NCBI GenBank assembly: GCA_003990745.1
Contig: RBNI01002150.1
Location: forward strand, 1 to 19,512
Reading direction: 5' to 3'
Length of the DNA stretch: 19,512 nt
Source: Jimgerdemannia flammicorona
Lineage: Eukaryota; Mucoromycota; Endogonomycetes; Endogonales; Endogonaceae
Part shown: positions 19,497-19,512 of the stretch, one piece after another
Layout: the number at the start of each line of letters is the position of its first letter
Position numbering within the stretch: position 1 is the first letter of the stretch
The notes under the pieces: model-generated
Seen by the model: only the letters and a program-made list of their open reading frames with translations
Databases searched by the model: none
Told to the model about the DNA's origin: nothing
Position numbers and translations under genes: made by a program

Positions 19497-19499
19497 AGT

Positions 19500-19512
19500 G
19501 GTTAGGGTTAGG
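19500..19512 (+). repeat. Telomere repeats, tract 3 (window end)
   Basis: GGTTAGGGTTAGG, two units running to the last base. The orientation is that of the G-rich strand at a right-hand chromosome end, so the array may continue beyond the window or be interrupted again by another element. Confidence 0.85.

Larger units (their letters stand above)
14355..19499 (-). mobile_element. LINE C, telomere-flanked non-LTR retrotransposon
   Basis: About 5.1 kb, GC-rich, minus strand, with telomere repeats at both ends. Its 5' end (19499) faces the putative chromosome end and its 3' end (14355) faces inward. It contains a 5' region with TATA box and E-boxes, ORF1 (19289 to 17792, disrupted), an intact ORF2 and a 3' UTR ending in AATAAA without a poly(A) tail. 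It is not related at sequence level to the A/B/E family. Being bounded by telomere repeats on both sides resembles MoTeR (fungi), TRAS/SART (insects) and GilM/GilT (Giardia), which live in telomere arrays. It is the youngest-looking element in the window. Confidence 0.85.
19290..19499 (-). other. 5' region of LINE C
   Basis: 210 bp between ORF1 and telomere tract 3. It holds a TATA box, two CACGTG sites and a TTTG microsatellite. No other coding potential is seen. Confidence 0.65.

Noticed and set aside
1..19512. Host genes, tRNA, rRNA, CRISPR or prokaryotic operon features
   Set aside because: None seen. All supported coding sequence is retroelement-derived, and poly(A) tails, target-site duplications and TTAGGG telomeres indicate nuclear eukaryotic DNA.

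Overview
The window is eukaryotic repeat DNA and contains no host gene that I can recognise. Everything coding in it is retroelement-derived: non-LTR retrotransposons (LINEs) of two unrelated families and one Penelope-like element (PLE). Short TTAGGG telomere tracts lie at three places, all in the same orientation, and the last one is the final 13 bases. This suggests a subtelomere whose chromosome end lies to the right. The organism is probably a fungus or another unicellular eukaryote with TTAGGG telomeres. The nonsense mutations are biased in a way that resembles fungal RIP, which supports a fungus, but the lineage cannot be fixed from this sequence alone.

Layout from left to right. (1) 1-about 5541, minus strand: LINE copy A, cut at its 3' end by the window edge. 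Both ORFs keep frame over 5.4 kb and are broken only by stop codons. (2) About 5542-6814 plus strand and 12538-12739 plus strand: two halves of LINE copy E, same family. (3) 6815-12522 plus strand: LINE copy B, same family, full-length but decayed. It ends in AATAAA and an 18-A tail, sits inside E, and is bounded by a 17-bp target-site duplication. (4) 12740-12753: telomere repeats that cut E off inside its endonuclease domain. (5) About 12754-14340, minus strand: AT-rich, degenerate, 5'-truncated PLE whose reverse transcriptase starts abruptly beside the next telomere tract. (6) 14341-14354: telomere repeats. (7) 14355-19499, minus strand: GC-rich LINE C with an intact endonuclease/reverse transcriptase ORF2 of 953 codons, a disrupted ORF1, a TATA box and E-boxes. 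(8) 19500-19512: telomere repeats again.

My reading is that the right half is a stack of former chromosome ends. A broken LINE was healed with telomere repeats; a PLE was added to that end, truncated and capped again; then LINE C was added to or inserted in that telomere. Both telomere-associated elements point the same way, with the 3' end toward the chromosome interior and the 5' end toward the telomere. That is what priming of reverse transcription at a chromosome end, or insertion into the telomere array, would give. Fungal MoTeR-type LINEs and endonuclease-lacking Athena/Coprina-type PLEs are the closest known parallels. Finding a PLE and a LINE interleaved in one telomere-proximal stack is the most interesting feature of the window. 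All domain calls were made by eye from translation; no database search was run.
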